A DNA stretch of 64,000 bases from an uncultured Fibrobacterota bacterium (GTDB taxonomy: Bacteria > Fibrobacterota > Fibrobacteria > Fibrobacterales > Fibrobacteraceae), in the NCBI GenBank assembly GCA_903876665.1, contig CAIRAY010000034.1, positions 20,567-84,566 of the forward strand, written 5' to 3'. The position numbers were made by a program, and so were the translations under genes. Positions 27,413-33,810 of the stretch are shown here, piece after piece. Each line of letters opens with the position of its first letter. Within the stretch, counting starts at the first letter, position 1. The notes below the pieces were generated by a model. It saw only the letters and a program-made list of their open reading frames with translations. It did not search any database and had not been told where the DNA came from.

Positions 27413-27447
27413 GGATCTCCTTCTGCCGTAAGGCATATAGGAGATCC
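27413..27447 (-). promoter_or_regulatory. inverted repeat covering the merR ribosome-binding site
   Basis: Perfect 8-base arms GGATCTCC (27413-27420) and GGAGATCC (27440-27447) enclose a second perfect stem TGCC-GTAA-GGCA (27424-27435). On the minus-strand RNA the arm nearest the gene contains the GGAG Shine-Dalgarno, which would be paired. It could be an RNA switch, a CsrA-linked structure, or an operator dyad for the MerR protein itself. Confidence 0.65.
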
Positions 27448-27507
27448 TAATGCAAAAGTTGAGCCAAACATCAACTTCAGGTTTTTAGCGAGATTTCGCC
27501 ACAAGTG

Positions 27508-27545
27508 TTCGGCAAATATTGCCAGGACCTGGCCTTTTTGCCGAA
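27508..27545 (-). terminator. hairpin immediately after csrA
   Basis: 9-base perfect arms TTCGGCAAA (27508-27516) and TTTGCCGAA (27537-27545) enclose a further palindrome GCCAGGACCTGGC. The repeat begins two bases past the csrA stop. There is no clear U-tract, so it may be a weak terminator, attenuator or 3'-end stabiliser that partly separates fliW-csrA from merR. Confidence 0.5.
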
Positions 27546-27546
27546 T

Positions 27547-27780
27547 TTACTTGGGACGCTTGAACAATTGGGCTAGCGAACCCATGTCCACATCGGCCTT
27601 GGGCACGGCGGCCTGGTTTTCTTCCTTGATCCGCTGGTAGACTTCTTCGCGATAAATGGACACGGAACGGGGAGCATCGATGCCAATTTTGATATTGGAA
27701 CCATCGATATCGATAATGGTAATTTTGACCTCTTCGCCAATGCGGAGGGACTCGCCAGGTTTGCGGGTGAGAACTAACAT
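27547..27780 (-). CDS. csrA: CsrA, RNA-binding translational regulator
   Basis: 77 aa. The N-terminal MLVLTRKPGESLRIGEEVKI is the canonical CsrA strand pattern with the RNA-contacting Leu-Arg residues, and IKIGIDAPRSVSIYREEVYQ completes the domain. A short C-terminal tail extends beyond the usual about 60 aa. It binds GGA motifs, usually over Shine-Dalgarno sequences. It follows fliW by one base, the common fliW-csrA pairing in flagellated bacteria. Confidence 0.97.
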   Translation of the reverse strand: MLVLTRKPGESLRIGEEVKITIIDIDGSNIKIGIDAPRSVSIYREEVYQRIKEENQAAVPKADVDMGSLAQLFKRPK

Positions 27781-27781
27781 A

Positions 27782-28216
27782 TTAGGTCTCCTCCGGCATC
27801 ATTTTTTCACGAATGGAATAACGCCCGTCATCCAAAATAATCTGCTTGCCTAGCTTGCTTTTGATATTTACCAGCACCGGACCTGCCATATTGACGGTCG
27901 AAAGCCTGTGGTTGGGATTGAGGGTTACAATCACAAAGAGCATCAAGTCATCTTGATTCTGGATCTTCAGGTCGGCAATTTGCTCTTTGCCCATTTTGGG
28001 GGCATAATCGGGCCGGAAAAGCAAAGGGTTCACCATCAAAAAACGGATCTGGACATTTTCCACAGAATACAGCCAAACAAAAGGCTCAAACTCCGGATTC
28101 ATCGCCAATAAAAAATTTCGCAGTCCTTCGAAACCTGGAATGCCAGACTCGAAACGGATGATGTCTGGGTCGGTGTATTCCAGACCATGTAAAACTTTTT
28201 TTTGTAATTCAGGCAT
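27782..28216 (-). CDS. fliW: FliW, flagellar assembly factor and CsrA antagonist
   Basis: 144 aa, normal FliW length. Motifs include IIRFESGIPGFEGLRNFLLA, PFVWLYSVENVQIRFLMVNP and LNPNHRLSTVNMAGPVLVNI. Family knowledge: FliW binds both flagellin and CsrA, releasing CsrA when free flagellin accumulates so that flagellin translation stops. ATG 28216 has AAGGA eight bases upstream. It lies just past the flagellin terminator and directly before csrA. Confidence 0.95.
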   Translation of the reverse strand: MPELQKKVLHGLEYTDPDIIRFESGIPGFEGLRNFLLAMNPEFEPFVWLYSVENVQIRFLMVNPLLFRPDYAPKMGKEQIADLKIQNQDDLMLFVIVTLNPNHRLSTVNMAGPVLVNIKSKLGKQIILDDGRYSIREKMMPEET

Positions 28217-28269
28217 GCTTTGTTCCTTATTCCAAGACTAATGTAGCCAAATCCCTCCCAGTCCACAAC

Positions 28270-28308
28270 AAAAAAAAAGACCGGGCCAGCAGGCAACTGG
28301 ACCCGGTC
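28270..28308 (-). terminator. rho-independent terminator of the flagellin gene
   Basis: On the minus strand a strong hairpin (arms GACCGGG-t-CCAG and CTGG-CCCGGTC, one bulged base, 7-base loop) is followed by nine T residues (28270-28278 on the plus strand read as A). It lies 30 bases past the flagellin stop and separates the flagellin message from fliW-csrA. Confidence 0.92.
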
Positions 28309-28337
28309 TCACGGAACGGAGGAAAAACAAAAATTTA

Positions 28338-29186
28338 CTAGGCGTCAAAAAGTGACAGGACCGACTTCGGAAGACCATTGGCCTGTCCAAGCATCGCTGT
28401 CGACGATTGACTCAAAATCTGGAAGCGCACCATTTCCGTGGAAAGCTTGGCAAAGTCCGCATCACGGATCACCGACTCTGCGGCCTGGGTATTATTTTCC
28501 TGAATTCCAAGGCTGGTGATGGCAGAGTCCAGGCGATTCATCAAAGCACCCAGATTCGAACGAGTTTGATTCACCGCAACAATGGCGGAATCCACTTCTG
28601 TCAAGGCAGTATCCACACCGGGACGAGCCAAAATGCTCGAGGTAATCAACCCCAGCGCACCCGCTGTAACTGAACCAATACTGACCTGGATTGTATCAAT
28701 TCCAACGGCGTTGTTCACGCCAATATGCAATACCGAAGGACCGCCCACGGAACCAAAGGAATTCACGGCCCCACTCAACAAAGGCATGCCATTGTATTGA
28801 GTGGAAGTGGCGATGCGGTCCAATTCCACTTTAAGACTCTGATATTCCTGATCCATAAACGCACGGTCATTGGACGTGAACGGATCATTGGAAGCCTGCA
28901 CGCTCAGCTCCCGCATGCGTTGGAGAATATTCGAAACTTCATCCATGGCACCTTCGGCAATTTGCAGCAAGGATGTGGCATCCTGCGCATTGCGGGTCAC
29001 CATGCTTGCACCCCGAATCTGGGTGCGCAATTGTTCGGAAACGGACAGATTCGCAGGGTCATCCGACGCGCGATTGATTCGAAACCCCGTACTGAGTTTG
29101 GTCATTACATCACCCAAGTTCCGGTCATTTTGCCGGAGGGACATCTGGGAGACCAGCGATGCAATATTATTGTTAATCCGTGTCAT
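28338..29186 (-). CDS. fliC: flagellin
   Basis: 282-aa filament subunit, close to the minimal D0/D1 size. The N-terminal MTRINNNIASLVSQMSLRQN, STGFRINRASDDPANLSVSE and the C-terminal VIRDADFAKLSTEMVRFQIL, SSTAMLGQANGLPKSVLSLF are diagnostic. The variable outer domains are nearly absent, so the filament would have little decoration from the protein itself. It has a sigma-54 promoter (29232-29247), a leader with three GGA motifs and a strong terminator. It is near fliW-csrA and the glycosyltransferase genes. Confidence 0.97.
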   Translation of the reverse strand: MTRINNNIASLVSQMSLRQNDRNLGDVMTKLSTGFRINRASDDPANLSVSEQLRTQIRGASMVTRNAQDATSLLQIAEGAMDEVSNILQRMRELSVQASNDPFTSNDRAFMDQEYQSLKVELDRIATSTQYNGMPLLSGAVNSFGSVGGPSVLHIGVNNAVGIDTIQVSIGSVTAGALGLITSSILARPGVDTALTEVDSAIVAVNQTRSNLGALMNRLDSAITSLGIQENNTQAAESVIRDADFAKLSTEMVRFQILSQSSTAMLGQANGLPKSVLSLFDA

Positions 29187-29220
29187 AGACTCCGTTCCAT
29201 GTTCAGGTTTCCTTGCCTAA
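29187..29220 (-). promoter_or_regulatory. flagellin mRNA leader with three GGA motifs (candidate CsrA target)
   Basis: The predicted 34-nt leader from the sigma-54 start (about 29220) contains AAGGAAACC, CATGGAAC and ACGGAGTC on the minus strand. The last overlaps the Shine-Dalgarno; the first lies in the loop of a small AGG/CCT stem. CsrA binds GGA in loops, and fliW-csrA lies just downstream, so a FliW-CsrA controlled leader is an inference supported by arrangement. Confidence 0.6.
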
Positions 29221-29231
29221 ACTGGGTATTC

Positions 29232-29247
29232 GCAAAGTTCATGCCAA
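29232..29247 (-). promoter_or_regulatory. sigma-54 promoter of the flagellin gene
   Basis: The minus strand reads TTGGCATGAACTTTGC, matching the -24/-12 consensus with one mismatch in the CACG block and exact GG-to-GC spacing. The predicted start is about 29220, giving a 34-nt leader. No sigma-28 element was found upstream of this gene. Confidence 0.82.
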
Positions 29248-29349
29248 AGCGACAACCTTGAATAATTTCAAAACTAAAGCAATCCGTCAAAGATCCCGGA
29301 ACCCAGAAAGAGCAAAACTTGCCGAAGCGGAAATTTCTGCCATAAACCA

Positions 29350-30555
29350 TTAGAGATAGTCCATCAAGGTATTGGTGAGCACCTTGGAAGCGCTTTTGAG
29401 GGATGCCTGATACACGGAGTCCGCCATGGTAAACTGGGAAATTGCTTCCGCAAAATCCAGATCCTCAATTTTCGATTGCAGGTCCGTAGCAATAATGATG
29501 TTTTCGTCGTTGCGTCCAATGGTCGCTGTCATGCGGTTAGACCAGGCGCCTACCGTGGCCTGTTGTCCAAGCATTCGAATGAGGGAATCATCCACATTGG
29601 TGATGGAGGTTTCGATTTCACTCTGGGTATTGGTGTGCAAGCCCTGCATCAGGGAAATGACGGAGCTGTATGTGTCCATGGAGAGCTCATCACCAAATAC
29701 ATCATCAGCCTTCACATTGATATTCATCACGATTCCGGGCTCAATCTCGCGCTTAATGTCCCCATTGGTATTCAAAAGTTCATTGCGCCGAATCCAGTCA
29801 AAGTTGATATCCAGAGTTCCCGCCGTGGCCTCGGCATCTGCTGCCGGTGTCAGGAAGGTAATTTCGCCCTTGACATAATCCACCGTAAAGTCCGTTCCTT
29901 CCACCAAATTATTGATTTCGAGGGTACCCGGAATAATCCGTCGGACTGCGGGGTTTCCGTAGGGAGAAACGGGATCAATGGAATCCTCAATATTGCGGTC
30001 ATAGAGTTTGAGAGGGACATTCAGGGCATAGGTGGGATCGGTCGGATCAGGAATCACACCACCTAGGGGAACTTCATTTCCAACCAGGTTGATGTTCATG
30101 CCTCCTTGCAGCACGGAATAGGGAGCCTTGTCCGTATCGGTTCCGGAAAACAGATAATCACCTTTGTAACTTGAGTTTCCCAAGTTCACCATTTGCAACA
30201 GCACCTGGCGCACTTCGTCATTTACCGACTGCCGGTCACGGGCAAGCAGGGTGTCGCTTGCTCCCTGCAGGGCCAGTTCACGCGTGCGTTGAAATAGATC
30301 GTCGAAACCCATCATGGTGGAATCAAGAACGGTCAAATAGGTACTTCCATTGTCATTATTGCGACCATTCTGGGCCCGGTGGGCTAGGCTTGCACGCAAA
30401 TCCAAATCATTACCGACTTCGATCGGATTATCGGAAGGGCGACTCAACGCCTTGCCGGAGGAAAGCTGTTCCTGAAGAATGGAAAGTTTCGTCTGGTTTT
30501 TCCCTAGCTGGCGCATCACCAGATCGTTTACCATGGAGAAGGTTACTCTGGACAT
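29350..30555 (-). CDS. flgL: FlgL, hook-filament junction protein
   Basis: 401 aa. The N-terminal flagellin-like helix MSRVTFSMVNDLVMRQLGKN, LSSGKALSRPSDNPIEVGND and the C-terminal DLDFAEAISQFTMADSVYQA, SLKSASKVLTNTLMDYL are characteristic of FlgL (HAP3). The middle domain is larger than in enteric FlgL. It lies 12 nt after flgK and is the last gene of the flgJ-flgN-flgK-flgL unit. The gap to the flagellin gene (29187-29349) holds the flagellin promoter and no clear terminator. Confidence 0.95.
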   Translation of the reverse strand: MSRVTFSMVNDLVMRQLGKNQTKLSILQEQLSSGKALSRPSDNPIEVGNDLDLRASLAHRAQNGRNNDNGSTYLTVLDSTMMGFDDLFQRTRELALQGASDTLLARDRQSVNDEVRQVLLQMVNLGNSSYKGDYLFSGTDTDKAPYSVLQGGMNINLVGNEVPLGGVIPDPTDPTYALNVPLKLYDRNIEDSIDPVSPYGNPAVRRIIPGTLEINNLVEGTDFTVDYVKGEITFLTPAADAEATAGTLDINFDWIRRNELLNTNGDIKREIEPGIVMNINVKADDVFGDELSMDTYSSVISLMQGLHTNTQSEIETSITNVDDSLIRMLGQQATVGAWSNRMTATIGRNDENIIIATDLQSKIEDLDFAEAISQFTMADSVYQASLKSASKVLTNTLMDYL

Positions 30556-30567
30556 AATCGCCTCCGC

Positions 30568-32244
30568 TTAAATGCTCATGAGGACATCCATCATGTCCCC
30601 AATGGTGGTTAAAAACCGGGCCGAGGCCTGGTAGGTTTGTTGGAACTTGATCATGTTGGCCATTTCTTCATCGAGGTTTACCCCCGAAATCGACTGCTGT
30701 TGTCCATTAATTTGTTCGATCAGCGCCACCTGGGTTTCAAGCTCGGTTGAGGCCTGGTTGCGCTCAACCCCTAGGCGACCGATGTAACCACCATAGTATT
30801 CGGACATGGTATGAGTATAATTACCAAACCCATCGTCGTCCATAATCTTTTTGTCGCGGATCAGAGCAATTTCAATGGCATTGCTGCCATCTCCCGAGCC
30901 AGAAAACCCCTGGTCATTGTACTTGAAATCGATGCTGAAATTCGTTCCGGAAGGATAGGTCGCTGTATTGATAATCTTTACGCGACCGAGTTCGTTGTCG
31001 ATCACATAATCTTTGTCCGCTCCCTCCTCAAGCACCGCGCCCGTGACTGAATTCACGACGCGCACCGACCCTTCGGCAAGATTGCGATACAAGGGATTGA
31101 AGGTCGGCAAATCCACAATATTATTCAAATCTGAAGCGATCGGGCCAGCAGCAGAAATTGCCACCAGATTGCCACCCTTTGCCGCCGCAATGCTGTTGGA
31201 ATCCGTAAGAACGGCTGCAGAAAGGCTAATGGTGGAGCAACTGACTCCAGTATTGTCGAAGAAATCAACACCCGTCAAACGATCCAAGGTAAAACCCTTG
31301 TTGTGGACCGCATTCACATTTTCCACCAACTTGGAAACCATCCCGTTGAGTTCCGTTTCGTAGGAGGTCAGAACATTGTCCCGCATGTCGAAAAGAGCCT
31401 TGAGCCGGCCACCCGTAGCGGTATAGCTGGATTCTGCGCCTTGAATCCGCAACGTATTGTTCGAATATTTGTAACCATCGGGATCGGTAATGATTTCGCG
31501 CACATTCTCAAAGGTGGAGGCCTTGGAAGGGCTGACCAGCATGGTTCCGCCCGAAGTCACCGAGATGGCACCCGCGGCATCTTCCACATAGGTGATGGAA
31601 ATGATATCCGAAAGTTCCTTGACCAGCTGGTCACGATTATCGCGGGAATCGTTGGCGCGCTGGGTATCCAGACCCTCGTTGTTTACAATCACCCCATTCA
31701 TTTCCGAAATCTGGGAAGTGAGATTGTTGATCTTGGTGGTGTAATCCGCGATCTGGTCATTGATGGAAAGCTTATACGCACGGATTTCATTCGAGGTATA
31801 ATGCAAGCGGTCCGTCATTTCCATGGCAGTGCTTTTGAGGGCTTCGCGGGAGCTTCGGTCGCCAGGATTATTGGCTACGTCGGACCATGCGTTCCAGAAG
31901 TTGTCTACTGCAGAAGCGATTCCTGTATCTGAGGGTTCCTGATGGATATTCTCTAAACGGGCATAACCTTGATCCAATTCGTCTGTATATCCCTTTTGGG
32001 TGGTTTGCCCGATCAGCTGCCGGTCGATAAATTCATTGCGAATCCGCTCCACAAAGCGGATGTCAACTCCAAAGCCCATTTGTCCAAGCGCACCATCGAC
32101 ACGATAGTCCGCAGCCAGGGCAACACGCTTGCGGGAGTAGCCATCGGTGTTGGCGTTAGAAATATTTTGACCCGTCACATTCATCGCCAGTTGGGAGGCT
32201 TCGAGCCCCCGTCGGCCAATGGAAAGTCCTTCAAAGAGTCCCAT
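30568..32244 (-). CDS. flgK: FlgK, hook-filament junction protein
   Basis: 558 aa. The N-terminal MGLFEGLSIGRRGLEASQLA, NVTGQNISNANTDGYSRKRV and the C-terminal VNLDEEMANMIKFQQTYQAS, ARFLTTIGDMMDVLMSI are diagnostic of HAP1. Length is typical. It directly follows flgN (3 nt gap), whose product is its export chaperone. Confidence 0.97.
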   Translation of the reverse strand: MGLFEGLSIGRRGLEASQLAMNVTGQNISNANTDGYSRKRVALAADYRVDGALGQMGFGVDIRFVERIRNEFIDRQLIGQTTQKGYTDELDQGYARLENIHQEPSDTGIASAVDNFWNAWSDVANNPGDRSSREALKSTAMEMTDRLHYTSNEIRAYKLSINDQIADYTTKINNLTSQISEMNGVIVNNEGLDTQRANDSRDNRDQLVKELSDIISITYVEDAAGAISVTSGGTMLVSPSKASTFENVREIITDPDGYKYSNNTLRIQGAESSYTATGGRLKALFDMRDNVLTSYETELNGMVSKLVENVNAVHNKGFTLDRLTGVDFFDNTGVSCSTISLSAAVLTDSNSIAAAKGGNLVAISAAGPIASDLNNIVDLPTFNPLYRNLAEGSVRVVNSVTGAVLEEGADKDYVIDNELGRVKIINTATYPSGTNFSIDFKYNDQGFSGSGDGSNAIEIALIRDKKIMDDDGFGNYTHTMSEYYGGYIGRLGVERNQASTELETQVALIEQINGQQQSISGVNLDEEMANMIKFQQTYQASARFLTTIGDMMDVLMSI

Positions 32245-32247
32245 GGC

Positions 32248-32763
32248 CTACCCCCGCCGGTTGAGCATGTTTCGGACCACGGGCTTTTCGCGCTGGATCA
32301 TGCCGTTGGATCCGTAGGCTTTTTGCATGGCCCGCTTGGAATTTGGACCGCGCACAATCGCTTCGACGGTGGCCTGCAAAAATTCCCGAGAAGAACGGAT
32401 AAGGACTGCGTTCACTTTGGCGAGAGCCTCGATTTCGGCCCGGATGCCACGTAGGCGCTTGGCGTTCTCGCGCAAGGAGCTTGCCTCGTAACTGGGCCAT
32501 TCATCCAGCAAATCCTCCAGATTCAGAATCTCTTTTTCGCAACCTTCCGAAAGGATTTCCATGTGCATGCGGCGACGATCGTCCATCAGAAAAATGCTGT
32601 CAGCGACATCCTCCATCTCCAGCAATACGGCGGAAAGTGCAGGAATATTATTCTCGATGAGGGCCTTGCGCTGCTTGAGCGAAAGATCGCGGAACTTATC
32701 ATAATCGGTTGCCATCCGCTCCAGGGCGGATTCCAGTCCGATCCATTCCTTTTCAGCCATCAT
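32248..32763 (-). CDS. flgN: FlgN-like export chaperone
   Basis: About 171 aa from ATG 32763 (or the adjacent ATG 32760); GGAGG lies about seven bases upstream. A longer ATG at 32799 would overlap flgJ by 47 nt and lacks a clear site. The protein is almost entirely helical (LRDLSLKQRKALIENNIPAL-like N-terminal half, SLRENAKRLRGIRAEIEALA), which fits the FlgN/FliT chaperone family. Position between flgJ and flgK supports it; sequence identity to known FlgN is weak. Confidence 0.8.
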   Translation of the reverse strand: MMAEKEWIGLESALERMATDYDKFRDLSLKQRKALIENNIPALSAVLLEMEDVADSIFLMDDRRRMHMEILSEGCEKEILNLEDLLDEWPSYEASSLRENAKRLRGIRAEIEALAKVNAVLIRSSREFLQATVEAIVRGPNSKRAMQKAYGSNGMIQREKPVVRNMLNRRG

Positions 32764-33505
32764 TGGACACCTCCGTGTTCTTGTATTCGTTTCGTCCATC
32801 CAGGACTTTCTTCACATAATTCTGCGTTTCGGCGAAAGGAGGAATGCCTCCGTTCTTCTCCACCGCGCCAGGGCCAGCGTTGTAGGCTGCCAGAGCCAAA
32901 TCTTCGCGACCGTCAAAGCGGTCCAGCATTTGTTTGAGATAGCGAGCACCGCCCATCACGTTCTGTCGGCCATCCCAGGGGTTCTGGACGCCCATTTCTT
33001 TGGCGGTCCCAGGCATCAGCTGGGTCAGGCCCATGGCGCCCTTGGGCGAAGCGGCTAAGGAATCGCCAGCGGATTCCTGACGCACCAGGCTTGCCAAAAG
33101 GGCTGGGTCCAAATTCTGCGCCTTGGCGGCTTCGTTCACCCAGGCGTCCACCTGGGTCTCATCTGCGCGGGCGGGGCGTGAAAATTGTGCGTAGGAATCC
33201 AGGCTCTTGGAAGGAACCCGGTCACCAGGCTTCAATTGTTTGTAAATCATCTCGGCCAGGCCCAGGCCACCCTGTTCGCTTGCCTGCTTGGACATGCTTT
33301 CATCCAGCATGTCGGTAAAAATCTTGCGCCCGTTGGATTCTTCCGTGAGGCCCCCATCCGGGATGGTTTTGCGCATGGCCTGGAGCATCTGCTGGATGAA
33401 CATGGCCTCGAAATCTTTGGCCACCTTCCATTGCTTGGAATCGCGCACTTCTGGCTTGCCGGCCAGGCTGCGTACATCGGTTCCTTTCAGTAGTTGCGTA
33501 TTCAT
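32753..33505 (-). CDS. flgJ: FlgJ-like rod protein with SLT transglycosylase domain
   Basis: 250 aa from ATG 33505 (AGAGGA upstream). The longer start at 33562 is rejected because it lies upstream of the sigma-54 promoter. The N-terminal rod-binding domain shows FEAMFIQQMLQAMRKTIPDG and IFTDMLDESMSKQASEQGGL. The C-terminal domain is a lytic transglycosylase of SLT type, not the glucosaminidase seen in enteric FlgJ: LVRQESAGDSLAASPKGAMG (catalytic Glu in QES), GLTQLMPGTAKEMG and LALAAYNAGPGAVEKNGG. It opens peptidoglycan for the rod. Confidence 0.93.
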   Translation of the reverse strand: MNTQLLKGTDVRSLAGKPEVRDSKQWKVAKDFEAMFIQQMLQAMRKTIPDGGLTEESNGRKIFTDMLDESMSKQASEQGGLGLAEMIYKQLKPGDRVPSKSLDSYAQFSRPARADETQVDAWVNEAAKAQNLDPALLASLVRQESAGDSLAASPKGAMGLTQLMPGTAKEMGVQNPWDGRQNVMGGARYLKQMLDRFDGREDLALAAYNAGPGAVEKNGGIPPFAETQNYVKKVLDGRNEYKNTEVSNDG

Positions 33506-33531
33506 GGCGAATTCCTCTTGCAGGGACTTAC

Positions 33532-33547
33532 GCAAGAGTCGTGCCAA
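33532..33547 (-). promoter_or_regulatory. sigma-54 promoter of the flgJ-flgN-flgK-flgL unit
   Basis: The minus strand reads TTGGCACGACTCTTGC, identical to the consensus at every conserved position with 10 bases between GG and GC. The start would be about 33520, leaving a 15-nt leader that contains the AGAGGA site of flgJ. Confidence 0.87.
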
Positions 33548-33599
33548 ACCGCCATCGGCCAATAATTGGCGAAAAACCTAAAGCAAGCCGTGAATTTTA

Positions 33600-33625
33600 A
33601 AGGAAAGGGGGAGGAATTTTCCCCC
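33600..33625 (-). terminator. possible clpB downstream terminator; rest of the 33563-33810 gap
   Basis: On the minus strand GGGGGA and TCCCCC arms with a seven-base loop are followed by TTTCCTTTAAAATT. It lies between clpB and the flgJ promoter. The remaining gap has a CCCC/GGGG hairpin right after the clpB stop (33788-33806), a CATGCCAGGCATG palindrome near 33669-33681 and no gene that I can support. Confidence 0.5.
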
Positions 33626-33810
33626 AGGGCAAGAATTACCTAGTGGACTCATTGACTGTTACTGCTGACATGCCAGGCATGAACAGCGAGCATGAATCCA
33701 TTAACACTTTTCATGTCACAATACCAGTGACGATGGTAGCAAGTTACACTTCACCCCCCAAAGCATCCATCAAGCTTTTGTCACCCTGGTCCCCCTTTGG
33801 GGCCATGCAA

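Noticed and set aside
29187..29349. Sigma-28 promoter for flagellin
   Set aside because: No GCCGATAA-like -10 found; a sigma-54 site with correct spacing is present instead.
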